NCBI GenBank assembly: GCA_020698575.1
Contig: CM036250.1
Location: forward strand, 28,967,500 to 29,031,499
Reading direction: 5' to 3'
Source: Bostrychus sinensis
Lineage: Eukaryota; Chordata; Actinopteri; Gobiiformes; Eleotridae
Length of the DNA: 64,000 nucleotides
Shown: positions 37,107 through 47,174 of the stretch, in pieces
Numbering within the stretch: the first letter of the stretch is position 1
How the letters are laid out: every line of letters begins with the position of its first letter
Position numbers and translations under genes: made by a program
Notes under the pieces: model-generated
Database searches by the model: none
What the model saw: the letters and a program-made list of their open reading frames with translations, nothing else
What the model was told of the DNA's origin: nothing

Positions 37107-37111
37107 TGTTA
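34021..37111 (+). repeat. Minisatellite A (33-bp units of AGY/AAY/GGC triplets)
   Basis: About 3.1 kb of units with consensus triplet order AGC AGC AGT AGT GGC AGT, then AGT AAC AGT AAT AAC (33 bp), with 24- and 27-bp deletion variants. Variant markers recur as blocks: AACACTAAT at about 34407, 34827 and 35571, and AACTGTAAT at about 34572, 34992 and 35736, i.e. spacings of 420 and 744 bp. It ends in a pure TAG run and TTGTTAAAAAACAG. All frames except TAG-TAA are open on the plus strand, giving a 1324-codon Ser/Asn/Gly frame that I judge to be a by-product. Confidence 0.95.
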
Positions 37112-37716
37112 AAAAACAGTTTTAAATCAGTACACTTCATACATTTACATTGGTTTATATTGCAATCTAAAAAACTAATATCATTGGCTCACACTGAGTC
37201 ATGTGACCCAGGGCTGTTCCATCATCAGTCCGTTGCCTAGTGATGCTTTATTACATCACCAAATTCAGTTCTGAAGGTTTAAGTCTGAGTTTGGACCAAC
37301 TTCTCTTCACTTTTAAATCTTCCACTGAAGATTTCACAGCATTTTCTCACTGCTCCTGGATTTTACAATTTTTCTACTGCCAGATTTCAAACAAGACTAC
37401 AGACCAAATTTACTGATTTTTACTTCAGTTTCATCAGATTTTGCCACAGATTTTGAAAGCTGTTACTTAAGAATTTCTGTATTTGCTTCCTGTTTGTCCT
37501 GACTTTCCTTGAAAATTTCTACAAGAAATTTTAGCATTTAGACCAGTACACCAGGTAAATTTAATTTTATCCAAAGTGACCAATAAGAAAGGAAAAGTGG
37601 TTTACATGCTTAGGAGGATTTGCAGAATTAGCTGTTGGCAATTTTGACAAAAGCTATAGTTATTTCAATGCATACTGGTTTCTTTTCCGTTTGTACCTTA
37701 CTTTTGCTCTGCGCAT

Positions 37717-38627
37717 AAAAGCAACTGGAGTCAGTGAACGAGTGAAAAATGCTTTCTTGATACTTGTGGACCAGAGTTTTGGAGGAAACAGCTGCAAGTT
37801 ATTTGTATCTATTGCCAACCAAAGCCCAGGCTTCTTCAAGTCATCATCAAGCCAACTTCTTCACTGATCTCCTTGTTAGGAATTTGTTGTTGCAGTGCTT
37901 TCCAGTTGCCATTTTTGGCACTTTTTTTTATTTAACAGGTTTTGTTTCTTTGGAAGACAGCTGTAGTGCAAATATGACAAGCTACTAGTCTTTCTTTCTA
38001 ACCTGGTCAGTTTGTATTTTACACTTTGAAATCTTTCACCAAAGATTTCACACTGCTTCCAATCTGCTTCTGAATTGCTCCAACTACCAACAGATTCAAC
38101 ACAAGACCAGATTTTACAAATTTTACGTCAATTTTGCCAAAGATTTTGAAAGCATTTTCTTGCGGATTTCAATTCATTTTTAAAGATTCATCTCTGGATG
38201 AAAACAACACTGTATCTTAATCTTGTTTTGAAAACTTCTGCATGAAATTTTTAATCAGATAAGTTTACATTTTGTACTCATCTAAAAGTGAACAATAAGA
38301 AAAACTGGTTCACATACTTAGCCGTTTTTGCTAAATTATCTATTTGCATAGATATAACAAAAGCTATAGTTGTTTTAATGCATTTGTTATTCAATATTGT
38401 ATAGATTTTAGATAGAAGGTAACATGGCAAGTTACACACCAGTTTTCTGTCTTGGTCACTTAGTATATTACTCATTTGCATTATTATTTAAAAATTCTTT
38501 CATTTAAAATATCAAGTAGTAAAAACATTCATATTTTTCATTTTTATGTTGGACCAAGATGGACATTGTTCACTCAAAACAACAAGTTTGGAGGTTAACT
38601 CTTTTGATATTTGGAGGCTAACTCTGC
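37717..38627 (+). repeat. Array monomer, type b
   Basis: Colinear with 29662-30570; the donor-like site reads CAGATAAG here instead of CAGGTAAG, so this copy has lost the canonical GT position. M1 is frame-shifted relative to type-c M1 by a missing base in GCCAACCAAAGCCC. Confidence 0.88.
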
Positions 38628-39048
38628 AAAAGCAACTGGAGTCAGTGAACGAGTGAAAAATGCTTTCTTTATACTTGTGGACCAGAGTTTTGGAGGAAAC
38701 AGCTGCAAGTTATTTGTATCTATTGCCAAACCAAAGCCCAAGGCTTCTTCAAGTCATAATCAAGCCAACTTCTTCATTGATCTCCTTGTTAGGAATTTGT
38801 TGCAGTGCGGCTTAGCCGCCTTTTTGACTTTTATTTTTATTTAACAGGTATTTTTTGGCAGAAAGCTGTAGTTCAACATTGCAAGCCTAAGCCTCTTTCT
38901 GACCTGGTCACTTCATATCAGTTTTTAAATTATTATTACAGTTTTAAAGTAGAACTAAGATTAGCATTTTCCTTTTTTAGTTTAGTAGTAATAGTAGCAG
39001 TAGCTGTAGCTGTTGTAGTAATAGCAGTAGTATTAGCAGTGAAAAAAA

Positions 39049-39106
<58 letters not shown>

Positions 39107-39714
39107 TAAAAAACACTTTTAAATCAGTACACTTCATACATTTACATTGGTTTATATTGCAATTTAAAACACTAATATCATTGGCTCACACTGAGTCATG
39201 TGACCCAGGGCTGTTCCATCATCGGTCCGTTGCCTAGTGACGCTTTATTACATCACCAAATGCAGTTCTGAAGGTTTAAGTCTGAGTTTGGACCAACTTC
39301 TCTTCACTTTTAAATCTTCCACTGAAGATTTCACAGCATTTTCTCACTGCTCCTGGATTTTACAATTTTTCTACTGCCAGATTTCAGACAAGACTACGGA
39401 CCAAATTTACTGATTTTTACTTCAGTTTCATCAGATTTTGCCACAGATTTTGAAAGCTGTTACTTAAGGATTTCTGTATTTGCTTCCTGTTTGTCCTGAC
39501 TTTCCTCGAAAATTTCTACAAGCAATTTTAGCATTTAGACCAGTACACCAGGTAAATTTAATTTTATCCAAAGTGACCAATAAGAAAGGAAAAGTGGTTT
39601 ACATGCTTAAGAGGATTTGTAGAATTAGCTGTTGGCAATTGTAACAAAAGCTATAGTTATTTCAGTGCATACTGTTTTTTTTTTCCTTTTGTACCTTACT
39701 CTTGCTCTGCACAT
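38628..39714 (+). repeat. Array monomer, type c
   Basis: Almost identical to 25702-26782, including TTTATACTTGTGG in M1, TGACGC in the promoter-like motif and CACTTTTAAATC after the TAG tract. This long-range near-identity suggests recent exchange or duplication between units 13 kb apart. TAG tract at 38984-39107. Confidence 0.88.
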
Positions 39715-40111
39715 AAAAGCAACTGGAGTAAGTGAACGAGTGAAAAATGCTTTCTTGATTCTTGTGGACCAGAGTTTTGGAGGAAACAGCTGCAAGTTAT
39801 TTGTATCTATTGCCAAACCAAAGCCCAAGGTTTCTTCAAGTCATAATCAAGCCAACTTCTTCATTGATCTCCTTGTTAGGAATTTGTTGCAGTGCGGCTT
39901 AGCCGCCTTTTTGGCTTTTTGGTTTCTTTTTTGACATAAGAGTTAATTTTTGTCAGACAGCTGCAGTTCAAACATGTCAACCTGCTAGTCTTTCTTTCTA
40001 ATGTGGTCAGTTTGTATTTTACCGTTTGAAATCTTTCACCAAAGATTTCACAGTGTTTCCAGTCTGCTCCTGAATTTCACCATCTACTGATTTCAAACAC
40101 AGCTATGGACC

Positions 40112-40196
40112 AGATTTGACAAATGTTACCTTACTTTTGCCTGAATTTGCTGGAGATTCAAATTCAGGCAAAAGTAAGGTAAAATTTGTCAAATCT
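40112..40196. repeat. 37-bp inverted duplication at the Rex3 5' junction
   Basis: The left arm 40112-40148 and right arm 40160-40196 are reverse complements at 36 of 37 positions. The 11-nt loop GCTGGAGATTC is the Rex3 target duplication sequence itself. The right arm is absent from the empty site (32025-32070). Same structure at 49692-49776 and 61560-61645. Confidence 0.9.
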
Positions 40197-40214
40197 GGAA
40201 TTTGCTGGAGATTC

Positions 40215-40362
40215 CTCCCCCTTGAACTGCCACCTTATCGTGGTGGGGGAGTTTGAGTGCCCGAATGATCCTAGGAGCTATGTTGCCTGGGGCATTATGC
40301 CCCTGGTAGGGTCTCCCATGGCAAACAGGTCCTAGGTGACGGGCCAGACTAAGAGCAGTTCA
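40215..40362 (+). ncRNA. Candidate HDV-like self-cleaving ribozyme at the Rex3 5' end
   Basis: Nested pairing in the HDV order. P1 is CTCCCCC (40215-40221) with GGGGGAG (40245-40251). P2 is TGAACTG (40223-40229) with CAGTTCA (40356-40362). P3 is CCAC (40230-40233) with GTGG (40240-40243), L3 CTTATC. P4 is GCCCG/CGGGC (40259-40263, 40340-40344) extended by CCTAGGA/TCCTAGG and an inner GGGGCAT/ATGCCCC hairpin. J4/2 is CAGACTAAGAG, containing CTAAG as around the catalytic C of the antigenomic HDV ribozyme. A 2-bp P1.1 is possible (TC in L3 with GA at 40255). HDV-like ribozymes at LINE 5' ends are established for R2 and some RTE elements; activity here is inferred. An alternative register makes P3 5 bp and P1 5 bp. 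Confidence 0.7.
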
Positions 40363-40594
40363 CAAAACCCCTATGAGGACAATTAAATCAAGGACCGTGA
40401 CGTCGCCCGGTATGGTGCAGCCGGGGCCCCACCCTGGAGCCAGGCCTGGGGTTGGGGCTCGAATGCGAGCGCCTGGTGGCCGGCCGGGTACAACCCGAAT
40501 GAGCGACGTGGGCCCGACCTCCTGTGGGCTCACCACCCGCAGAGGTAGCCGTAGGGGACCGGTGCAATGTGGATCGGGCAGCAGTTGAAGGCGG

Positions 40595-43505
40595 GTGCCT
40601 CGGCGACCCGGTCCCCGGACACAGCTTCTAGCTGTGGGGACATGGAATGTCACCTCACTGGGGGGGAAGGAGCCTGAGCTTGTGCGGGAGGTTGAGAGAT
40701 ACCGGCTAGATATAGTCGGGCTCACCTCCATGCATGGCTTGGGCTCTGAAACCCAGCTCCTTGAGAGGGGTTGGACTCTCCACCACTCTGGCATTGCCCA
40801 TGGTGAGAGGCGACGGGCTGGTGTGGGCTTGCTCATAGCTCCCCAGCTCAGCCGCAATGTGTTGGAGTTCACTCCGGTGAACGAGAGGGTCGCGTCCCTG
40901 CGCCTCCGGGTGGGGGACAGGTCTCTCACTGTGGTTTCGGCTTACGGGCCGAACAGCAGTGCAGAGTACCCGGCCTTCTTGGAGTCCCTAGGAGGGGTAC
41001 TGGAAGGTGCACCGACTGGGGACTCCATTGTTTTGCTGGGAGACTTCAATGCCCACGTGGGCAGCGACAGTGACACCTGGAGGGGCGTGATTGGGAGGAA
41101 CGGCCTCCCTGATCTGAACCCGAGTGGTGTCTTGTTATTGGACTTCTGTGCTAGTCACAGTTTGTCCATAACAAACACCATGTTCGAGCACAAGGGTGTC
41201 CATCAGTGCACGTGGCACCAGGACACCCTAGGCCGGAGGTCGATGATCGACTTTGTAGTCGTGTCATCTGACCTTTGGCCGTGTGGGGGGCTGAGCTGTC
41301 AACCGATCACCACCTGGTGGTGAGTTGGAGCCGCTGGCGGAGGAGGAGGCCGGACAGACTCGGCAGGCCCAAAAGTATTGTGAGGGTCTGTTGGGAACGT
41401 CTGGCTGAGCCCTCTGTCAGAGGGGTCTTCAACTCCCACCTCCGGGAGAGCTTTGACCAGATCCCGGGAGAGGTTGGAGACATGGAGTCTGAGTGGACCA
41501 TGTTCTCCGCCTCTATTGTCGATGCGGCCGATCGAAGCTGTGGTCGCAAGGTCTCTGGTGCCTGTCGTGGCGGCAACCCCCGAACCCGGTGGTGGACACC
41601 GGAAGTAAGGGATGCCGTCAGGCTGAAGAAGGACTCCTATCGAGCCTGGTTGGCTCGTGGGACTCCTGAGGCAGCCGACAGGTACCGGAGGGCCAAGCGT
41701 GCTGCGGCCCGGGCAGTTGTGGAGGCAAAAACTCGGGTCTGGGAGGAGTTTGGGGAGGCCATGGAGGAGGACTATAGGTTGGCCTCAAAGAAATTCTGGC
41801 AAACCATCCGCCGCCTCAGGAGGGGGAAGCAGTGCTTCACCAACACTGTTTACAGTGGAGGTGGGGAGCTGTTGACCTCGACTGGGGATGTTGTCGGGCG
41901 GTGGAAGGAATACTTTGAGGATCTCCTCAATCCCACCGACACGTCTTCCGTTGAGGAAGCAGGGGCTGGGGACTCAGAGGTGCACTCATCCATCACTCAA
42001 GCTGAAGTCACTGAGGTGGTTGGAAAGCTCCTCAGTGGCAAGGCACCGGGGGTGGATGAGATCCGCCCTGAGTACCTCAAGTCCCTGGATGTTGTGGGGC
42101 TGTCGTGGCTGACACGTCTCTGCAACATCGCATGGCGGTTGGGGACAGTACCTCTGGACTGGCAGACCGGGCTGGTGGTCCCTCTTTTCAAGAAGGGGGA
42201 CCGGAGGGTGTGTTCCAACTACAGGGGGATCACACTTCTCAGCCTCCCCGGGAAAGTCTATTCCCGGGTACTGGAGAGGAGAATTCGGCCGATAGTCGAA
42301 CCTCGGATTCAGGAGGAACAATGCGGTTTTCGTCCTGGCCGTGGAACAGTGAACCAGCTCTATACCCTCTATCGGGTGCTCGAGGGTTTGTGGGAGTTCG
42401 CCCAACCAGTCCACATGTGTTTTGTAGATTTGGAGAAAGCGTTCGACCGTGTCCCTCGTAGTGTCCTGTGGGAGGTGCTCTGGGAGTATGGGGTCCGGGG
42501 CCCTTTGCTAAGGGCTGTCCGGTCCCTGTATGACTGGAGCAGGAGCTTGGTCCGCATTGCCGGTTGTAAGTCGGACCTGTTCCCAGTGCATGTTGGACTC
42601 CGGCAGGGCTGCCCTTTGTCACCGGTTCTGTTCATAATTTTTATGGACAGAATTTCTAGGCGCAGCCAAGGGCCAGAGGGTGTCAGGTTTGGGAACCACA
42701 GGATTTCATCTCTGCTTTTTGCGGATGATGTTGTTCTGTTGGCTTCCTCAAGCCAGGACCTTCAGTGTGCACTGGGGCGGTTTGCAGCCGAGTGTGAAGC
42801 GGCTGGGATGAGAATCAGCACCTCCAAGTCCGAGGCCATGGTTCTCGACCGGAAAAGGGTGGTTTGCCCTCTCCAGGTTGGGGGGGAGTTTCTGCTTCAA
42901 GTGGAGGAGTTCAAGTATCTTGGGTCTTGTTCACGAGTGAGGGAAGGATGGAGCGTGAGATCGACAGACGGATCGGTGCAGCGGCTGCAGTAATGCGGTC
43001 GTTGTATCGGTCTGTTGTGGTGAAGAAGGAGCTGAGCCGAAAGGCGAAGCTCTCGATTTACCGGTCGATCTACCTTCCTACTCTCACCTATGGTCATGAG
43101 CTTTGGGTCGTGACCGAAAGGACAAGATCCCGGATACAAGCGGCCGAAATGAGTTTCCTCCGCAGGGTGGCTGGGCACACCCTTAGAGATAGGGTGAGGA
43201 GCTCTGTCACCCGGGAGTAGCTCGGAGTAGAGCCGCTGCTCCTCCACATTGAGAGGAGTCAGTTGAGGTGGCTCGGGCATCTGTTCCGGATGCCTCCTGG
43301 ACGCCTCCCTGGGGAGGGGTTCCGGGCATGTCCCACCGGGAGGAGGCCCCGGGGAAGACCTAGGACACGCTGGAGGGACTATGTCTCTCGGCTGGCCTGG
43401 GAACGCCTTGGGGTCCCCCCGGTAGAGCTGGAGGAAGTGTCTGAGGAGAGGGAAGTCTGGGCATCTTTGCTTAGACTGCTGCCTCCGCGACCCGGCCCCG
43501 GATAA
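40595..43505 (+). pseudogene. Rex3 endonuclease-reverse transcriptase, copy 1, broken
   Basis: In order: APE-type endonuclease with GTWNVTSL (near 40637), LLGDFNAHVG (near 41035), RRSMIDFVVVSSDL and TDHHLVVS; reverse transcriptase with GFRPGRGT (near 42325), GLRQGCPLSPVLF (near 42597) and the catalytic FADD at 42718-42729; and a C-terminal region with RWLGHLFRMPPG. Defects: a 22-nt deletion near 41285 shifts the frame between endonuclease and RT; one missing G near 42920 shifts it again; and a TAG at 43218-43220 replaces an expected GAG. No ATG opens the endonuclease frame; GTG at 40595 is its earliest possible start. Where APE enzymes usually have a catalytic Glu, the sequence reads GLTSMH; this may be a family feature. 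Inactive. Confidence 0.88.
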
Positions 43506-44434
43506 AGCGGAAGAAGATGGATGGATGGATGGATGGATGCTGGAGATTCCAATTCATTTTGAAAGATTCATCTCTGGATGAAAACACCATATCCTGATTT
43601 TATTTGCGTAAAAAATGTTCAATATCTTTTGCATTTAGATCAGTACATAAGGTAACATTTACATTTTCTACTCATCTAAAAGTGGACAGTAAGAAAAACT
43701 GGTTTCCATACTTAGCAGTTTTTTTCTAAATTAGCTATTTGCATAGGTATAGCAATAGTTATATTTATTTTAATGCATTTATTTATCCCATAATGTGTAG
43801 ATTTTTACAATAACTATACCTTGGCAAGGTAACATGGCAAGTTACAAACCAGTTTTCTGTCTTGGTTACTTTGTATCTTACTTATTTGCATTATTATTTG
43901 AAAGTTCTTTAAGTTAAGTTTAAGTTCGGTCACATAAAAATATAATAGTTCTACTAATACACTTTGTAATACATATACAGATACAGTACACGTATACAAA
44001 GAGAAAAACAATAACTTTACAACCGAAAAGGTGTACGCTGAAGCCACAGCTTATTACGCCTACCCTCTTTGCTTTACTACATCTACCATGTGATATCTAG
44101 ACTTTTTTTTTTTTTTAAAGAAAAATCACTTCATTCTTTGACAGATCAAACATACGAAAAAATAAATATAAAACAAACAACAACAAAGAAAACAAACAAC
44201 AAAACTCAAATTTTATTTTTATATTTGTTTATAATGAATTTTTTGAATAGTTTTTTAAAGTAAATTAGTGAATTGCTCCTCTTAAGTTCATCTGTAATCC
44301 CAGAATTCCACAGATTTACCCCTTTAACAGAAATGAAGTTTTTCTTTACATATGTTTTCATTTAGATTATCAAGTAGAATTAATATTTATATTTTCTTTT
44401 GCAATTTGCATTATTCTTCTGTTGATATCAATAG

Positions 44435-44724
44435 TCCAGTCCGAATCTCGCGGTCCATGTGCGCGTCGACAGCAAACCCACGCCATCGCACACACACAAA
44501 CGGAGACAGCTACACAAAGCTCGTGTGCTGTATGTGAGCAGCGGAGAAGAGACAGTGCAGTGGAGCCAGCGGGGAAGGAAGCAACAGTACTGTATTGTCA
44601 TGTTAGTAATAAGTGCGTGACGTACTCGTATTGTTCACAAGTCACAAACCACGAGGCTGAGTCAACTCGCAAGTCTCTCAAAGTATGGACTTAAGTACGA
44701 CTCCAGTCCAAGTCTCCATCTCTG
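44435..44724 (+). repeat. Block X preceding minisatellite B
   Basis: Colinear with 33730-34020 with a few substitutions (for example CCCACGCCATCGCAC for CACACCCCGTCGCAC). Upstream, CTCTTAAGTTCATCTG at 44280 is the empty site of the TTAA transposon. Confidence 0.8.
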
Positions 44725-47174
44725 AGTAGTAATAATAATAGCAGCAGTAGTAGTGGTACTAGTAACAGTAATAACAGCAGTAGTAGTGGCAGTAGTAACA
44801 GTAATAACAGCAGTAGTGGTAGTAGTAACAGTAATAACAGCAGTAGTAGTGGCAGTAGTAACAGTAATAACAGCAGTAGTAGTGGCAGTAGTAACAGTAA
44901 TAACAGCAGCAGTAGTGGCAGTATTAACAGTAATAACAGCAGCGGTAGTGGCAGTATTAACAGTAATAACAGCAGCGGTAGTGGCAGTATTAACAGTAAT
45001 AACAGCAGCGGTAGTGGCAGTATTAACAGTAATAACAGCAGCGGTAGCGGCAGTATTAACAGTAATAACAGCAGCGGTAGCGGCAGTATTAACAGTAATA
45101 ACAGCAGCGGTAGCGGCAGTATTAACAGTAATAACAGCAGCGGTAGCGGCAGTATTAACAGTAATAACAGCAGCGGTAGCGGCAGTATTAACAGTAATAA
45201 CAGCAGCGGTAGCGGCAGTATTAACAGTAATAACAGCAGCGGTAGCGGCAGTATTAACAGTAATAACAGCAGCGGTAGCGGCAGTATTAACAGTAATAAC
45301 AGCAGCGGTAGCGGCAGTATTAACAGTAATAACAGCAGCGGTAGCGGCAATATTAACAGTAATAACAGCAGCGGTAGCGGCAGTAGTAACAGTAATAACA
45401 GCAGCGGTAGCGGCAGTAGTAACAGTAATAACAGCAGCGGTAGCGGCAGTAGTGGCAGTAGTAACAGTAATAACAGCAGTAGTGGTAGTAGTAACAGTAA
45501 TAACAGCAGTAGTAGTGGCAGTAGTAACAGTAATTACAGCAGTAGTAGTGGCAGTAGTAACAGTAATTACAGCAGTAGTAGTGGCAGTAGTAAGTGTAAT
45601 TACAGCAGTAGTAGTGGCAGTAGTAACAGTAATAACAGCAGCGGTTGTGGCAGTAGTAACAGTAATAACAGCAGCAGTAGTGGCAGTAGTAACAGTAATA
45701 ACAGCAGTAGTAGTGGCAATAGTAACAGTAATAACAGCAGCGGTTGTGGCAGTAGTAACAGTAATAACAGCAGCAGTAGTGGCAGTAGTAACAGTAATAA
45801 CAGCAGTAGTAGTGGCAATAGTAACAGTAATAACAGCAGTAGTAGTGGCAGTAGTAACAGTAATAACAGCAGTAGTAGTGGCAGTAGTAACAGTAATAAG
45901 AGCAGCAGTAATGGCAGTAGTAACAGTAATAACAGCAGCGGTTGTGGCAGTAGTAACAGTAATAACAGCAGCAGTAGTGGCAGTAGTAACAGTAATAACA
46001 GCAGTAGTAGTGGCAATAGTAACAGTAATAACAGCAGCGGTTGTGGCAATAGTAACAGTAATAACAGCAGCGGTTGTGGCAGTAGTAACAGTAATAAGAG
46101 CAGCAGTAATGGCAGTAGTAACAGTAATAACAGCAGCGGTTGTGGCAGTAGTAACAGTAATAACAGCAGCAGTAATGGCAGTAGTAACAGTAATAACAGC
46201 AGCGGTTGTGGCAGTAGTAACAGTAATAACAGCAGCGGTAGTGGCAGTAGTAACAGTAATAACAGCAGTGGTTGTGGCAGTAGTAACAGTAATAACAGCA
46301 GTGGTTGTGGCAGTAGTAACAGTAATAACAGCAGTGGTTGTGGCAGTAGTAACAGTAATAACAGCAGCGGATGTGGCAGTAGTAACAGTAATAACAGCAG
46401 TAGTAGTGGCAGTAGTAACAGTAATAACAGCAGCAGATGTGGCAGTAGTAACAGTAATAACAGCAGCGGTTGTGGCAGTAGTAACAGTAATAACAGCAGC
46501 GGTTGTGGCAGTAGTAACAGTAATAACAGCAGCAGTAGTGGCAGTAGTAACAGTAATAACAGCAGCAGTAGTGGCAATAGTAACAGTAATAACAGCAGCG
46601 GTTGTGGCAATAGTAACAGTAATAACAGCAGCGGTTGTGGCAGTAGTAACAGTAATAACAGCAGCAGTAGTGGCAGTAGTAACAGTAATAAGAGCAGCAG
46701 TAATGGCAGTAGTAACAGTAATAACAGCAGCGGTTGTGGCAGTAGTAACAGTAATAACAGCAGCAGTAATGGCAGTAGTAACAGTAATAACAGCAGCGGT
46801 TGTGGCAGTAGTAACAGTAATAACAGCAGCGGTAGTGGCAGTAGTAACAGTAATAACAGCAGTGGTTGTGGCAGTAGTAACAGTAATAACAGCAGTGGTT
46901 GTGGCAGTAGTAACAGTAATAACAGCAGTGGTTGTGGCAGTAGTAACAGTAATAACAGCAGCGGATGTGGCAGTAGTAACAGTAATAACAGCAGTAGTAG
47001 TGGCAGTAGTAACAGTAATAACAGCAGCAGATGTGGCAGTAGTAACAGTAATAACAGCAGCGGTTGTGGCAGTAGTAACAGTAATAACAGCAGTAGTAGT
47101 GGCAGTAGTAACAGTAATAACAGCAGTAGTAGTGTTAGTAGTAATAGTAATAACAGTAGTAGTAGTAGTAGTTA
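44725..47174 (+). repeat. Minisatellite B (33-bp units, partly CpG-bearing)
   Basis: About 2.45 kb. From 44940 to 45450 there are about fifteen nearly identical units in which GGTAGCGGCAGTATTAAC replaces the usual triplets, introducing AGCGG CpG sites and ATT. The rest uses GGTTGTGGC, GGATGTGGC and AATGGC variants. A 594-bp (18-unit) block is duplicated: AATAAGAGCAGCAGTAATGG at 46093 and 46687, GGATGTGGC at 46369 and 46963. Ends in a short TAG run and TTAAAAAACAG. Confidence 0.95.

Larger units (their letters stand above)
31620..37716 (+). repeat. Array monomer, type a, with minisatellite A and a TTAA transposon, no Rex3
   Basis: M1, then TTTTTGGCTTTTTGGTTTC, the exon-like block (31935-32170) ending ACATAAG|GTAACA, a downstream stretch with a minus-strand AATAAAG (32410-32720), the 768-bp transposon (32808-33575), block X (33730-34020), minisatellite A and a type-c-like end. 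AATTTGCTGGAGATTCCAAT at 32050-32069 is the uninterrupted version of the site occupied by Rex3 in the other three type-a units. Confidence 0.88.
40215..43538 (+). mobile_element. Rex3: Rex3 (RTE-clade) non-LTR retrotransposon, copy 1, 5'-complete
   Basis: About 3.3 kb, from a GC-rich 5' leader through endonuclease and reverse transcriptase to a tail of ATGG/GATG tandem repeats. Flanked by the 11-bp duplication GCTGGAGATTC (40204-40214, 43539-43549). Rex3 identity rests on the conserved RT segments CAGGGCTGCCCTTTGTCACC (42604) and TGGCAGACCGGGCTGGTGGT (42160), which correspond to the conserved stretches long used to recognise Rex3 in fish, plus the GATG-type tail. There is no ORF1, as in RTE elements. 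It has reached its full 5' end, whereas most LINE copies are truncated. Confidence 0.9.

Noticed and set aside
34021..37111. CRISPR-like array
   Set aside because: Units are contiguous variants of one repeat with no unique spacers, in a clearly eukaryotic context.
33138..37112. A large Ser/Asn-rich protein gene (1324 codons)
   Set aside because: About 980 codons are minisatellite, which is also open in other frames and on the other strand. The first ~220 codons run through the TTAA transposon and unrelated array DNA, and the homologous regions at 44.4 and 53 kb do not preserve the frame.
34048..37125. Val/Ala/Thr/Ile repeat ORFs, including those at 44753-47188 and 53327-56650
   Set aside because: Shadow frames of the AGY/AAY minisatellites; no non-repeat domain, signal or conserved start.
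40360..40929. 189-codon minus-strand ORF opposite the Rex3 endonuclease (also 61809-62378)
   Set aside because: Antisense shadow of GC-rich Rex3 coding sequence; recurs only because the element recurs.
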